Below, in pieces: positions 61,773-64,000 of a stretch of 64,000 nucleotides of DNA. The stretch is from Orthonyx spaldingii (Eukaryota; Chordata; Aves; Passeriformes; Orthonychidae), in NCBI GenBank assembly GCA_013397795.1, contig VZTJ01001765.1:372001-436000 (forward strand), given 5' to 3'. A program made the position numbers and the translations under genes. A model generated the notes under the pieces. It saw only the letters and a list, made by a program, of their open reading frames with translations, was not told the DNA's origin and did no database searches. How positions within the stretch are numbered: the stretch's first letter is position 1; each line of letters starts with the position of its first letter.

Positions 61773-64000
61773 TCTATAGAGCCTGACTATGGTGTCTCCA
61801 CTCTGCTCCATCCTCCCTTCCATCCCCATTAGCAGGTGCTATGGTTGTAGATTGTGTGTATGGGGAATCATTATGGAATAGATTTCGAGCATGCCAACCA
61901 CATTTCACACAGGGAGCAGCAATTGTGTTTTATCCTATAATTTCCATACCATTATAACTTCTGTTAGGATATGAACACAGCTTCTTGATTTTCTCTAATT
62001 TTACCCACAGCCATCTTTCCACAGCCACAAAACCCAGGAATTCCTACAAATAAAATCATGCTGTGATAAAGGAGTGTAACAACAGATGCCAGAGATGAAA
62101 AGTTGTCCCAGTAAAACCCTTTTCAGCCAGCAAGAATTAATAAGGCAGACAGGGAGCTTACTGAGATTGAGTGGTTATTCTGCAGTGGTTATTATATTGT
62201 GAAAGTGAGAAGACCTGGGTATCAGGAGTAATAAGAAATTCCAGATGCATCAAAAAAACAGCCATAAGAGGAAACCAAAATAGCCTCCACTGCCTCTGAA
62301 CAAAGAGTTTCTTTTAATTCTGAGAGAATGAAAAAAAATGGCAAGTATGCCCAGCAGCACTGCAAGATCTGAAGATATTTCTGTGAAAACACCTGTCACT
62401 ATGGGCAAGAGTGATTAAACACAGCTAGATATGAGACAGGCTTTTCAAAAACCTCAGCAGTCAGATTTTGCAGACTGGTGTATATGTGGTTGTTCACAGT
62501 TACATATGTCTATTATCCTGACTGGTATTCAGCATAGGATATCTGGAAGCAGCTCTAAAATGCACTGCACTCAGATACAGTCAAGAAATAAAGCAGAACA
62601 GGGCTATTATTCAGGGAATAACTTTCTAACTGACATTTTGAGAGTTTTTAGAAGTACCTCCTTATGTTCAAATTAGAGTTGCTTCTCTGTTTGAATGACT
62701 GTGTTTTGCCACAGATACTTTGAAAACTGTTGATGGAAGGGAAATAGCAATATGGGTAGACTGGTTGGGATTTCTTATTAAATGACTATTAAGAATTTAT
62801 ATTGCTTGGTGCAGAGACTGTATGCAAAATTGTATTTTGGCTGATGAGTTAGCCCAGGAACTGAATTTACAGCCAAAGGATAAACCTGCTTCAGGAATAA
62901 GAAAGAAAAATCCCTTAAGTTATTTACAGTGTACATTTCCAAGCCAAGAAACACAGATGAGCCTGATACAGGCCATCTGGCATGCTACAAGAATTGTTAA
63001 CATTATTACAGAAAACTGTGCACCTGGGGGACAGTTGAACCTTTTGAAGGGGCAAATGGCTTCCCACCAAACACAGAGTTAAAAATCCCATTGCTGGACT
63101 GTTGGCCTGATCCCCACCTGAATTTTCTCAAAGTTGATGGGCTAAAGGCTGCTGGATGAACACATGTTCATCAAAATGGGAACAGCTTAAAATTTGAATC
63201 CAAGTTCTTTCTAGGTGTGATAATGGTCAAAACTGGAAATCTGATGGAGACCTAATTTGTGCTTTTGAAGCTGTTATCTGTCAAATCTGAGACAGCAGGG
63301 TGTGGCTGAATCACATAGTCAAATTGATACTCTCATCCATTACTAAGTACAGATATTTTCCATATTTTCCTTGCATCAACACTTCTAGGATTTCTGGCAA
63401 GGAAGCAATGAGGACACAGAGGAAAGAGTGAACAGTTTGGGGAACAATTTGAGTGAGTGAGCAGAAATTATTTCTGAGTAAAAGTACTCAGCATGCCAAA
63501 GCGATAGCTAATATCTAACTAGTCTGAAAGTTATTTAAGAGAAATCTGGTGGTGGTCATGGCTGCAATATCTCTGACAGAAATATGCAGTTGCTGTGGAT
63601 TTCTCAGGGAGAAATGATTACTACACAAGTAGGGGATAAATTCACTTCTGCTTTGAACAAAATATAATCAAACTTATGCAAGGATATACAAATGCATTTC
63701 AAACACTGCAATTTTGTGTCTTACAATCAACATGCCCATAAATAAGAAAAACTGGGAAGGTGGCCTGGTGCAGTACAAGCACAAGTGTGCTGCTAGAGAC
63801 CCACAGAGGTCGAAGCAGGGGACAGTCACAGAGGGAAGAAAAGACTGGAAAAGACTGGGAGGGAAGGTGGTGCTGAAAAAGCTCTGGCCAGACAACACAT
63901 AAGACAGAGCTGTAGGAGTCTAAGACCCCCAAGAGCTCTGCTGCCCGCAGCTCATAGCTGTTTAGCCATGCCTCAGCATGTTGCTGTCCCAAGGCTTCTT
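61773..64000. other. Unassigned sequence to window end
   Basis: Mixed unique sequence. The + frame at 62822-63082 (86 codons) and a GC-richer end at 63740-64000 could belong to older repeats. I cannot tie either to a family. Confidence 0.35.

Noticed and set aside
62822..63082. 86-codon + frame considered as retroviral gag or integrase
   Set aside because: No zinc knuckle, catalytic motif or neighbouring retroviral frame on that strand.

Overview
The window is vertebrate, almost certainly bird nuclear DNA, and most likely passerine. It is AT-rich, carries no dense set of open reading frames, and has one CpG island. Its recognisable repeats are CR1 retrotransposon tails, an LTR with TGTCA/TGACA ends and a decayed retroviral env. 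No complete protein-coding gene can be read from it. The longest open frames without N bases are only about 120-130 codons, which is close to what noise gives in 64 kb.

Layout. 1-21.2 kb: AT-rich, A-rich on the + strand, intron-like, with several short minus-strand segments that have splice-site-like borders, plus a 1.5-kb solo LTR at 9766-11286. 21.2-22.78 kb: CpG island with Sp1-type GC boxes and a CCAAT box, interrupted by a 745-base assembly gap (21887-22631). 22.86-64 kb: T-rich on the + strand, intron-like, with four CR1 elements all in minus orientation (22.86, 32.83, 38.98 and 52.97 kb). This side also holds a stop-poor decayed coding stretch at 26.0-27.2 kb, an LTR-like promoter/poly(A) cassette at 47.5-47.7 kb and an old env transmembrane relic at 59.0-59.5 kb. 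A 415-bp exact duplication joined by a single N lies at 60.94-61.77 kb.

Interpretation. The A/T bias changes sign at the CpG island. This fits a divergent promoter, with one transcription unit running left on the minus strand and another running right on the plus strand. Most of the window would then be introns of these two units. I could not recognise either gene. Candidate exons are listed with low confidence because they were found by eye from splice-like borders and open frames; many may be false. I saw no CRISPR array, operon, tRNA or rRNA, and no convincing undescribed molecular system. The items most worth a second look are the putative divergent promoter, the phase-compatible candidate exon chain on the right, the stop-poor relic at 26-27 kb and the assembly duplication at 61 kb.
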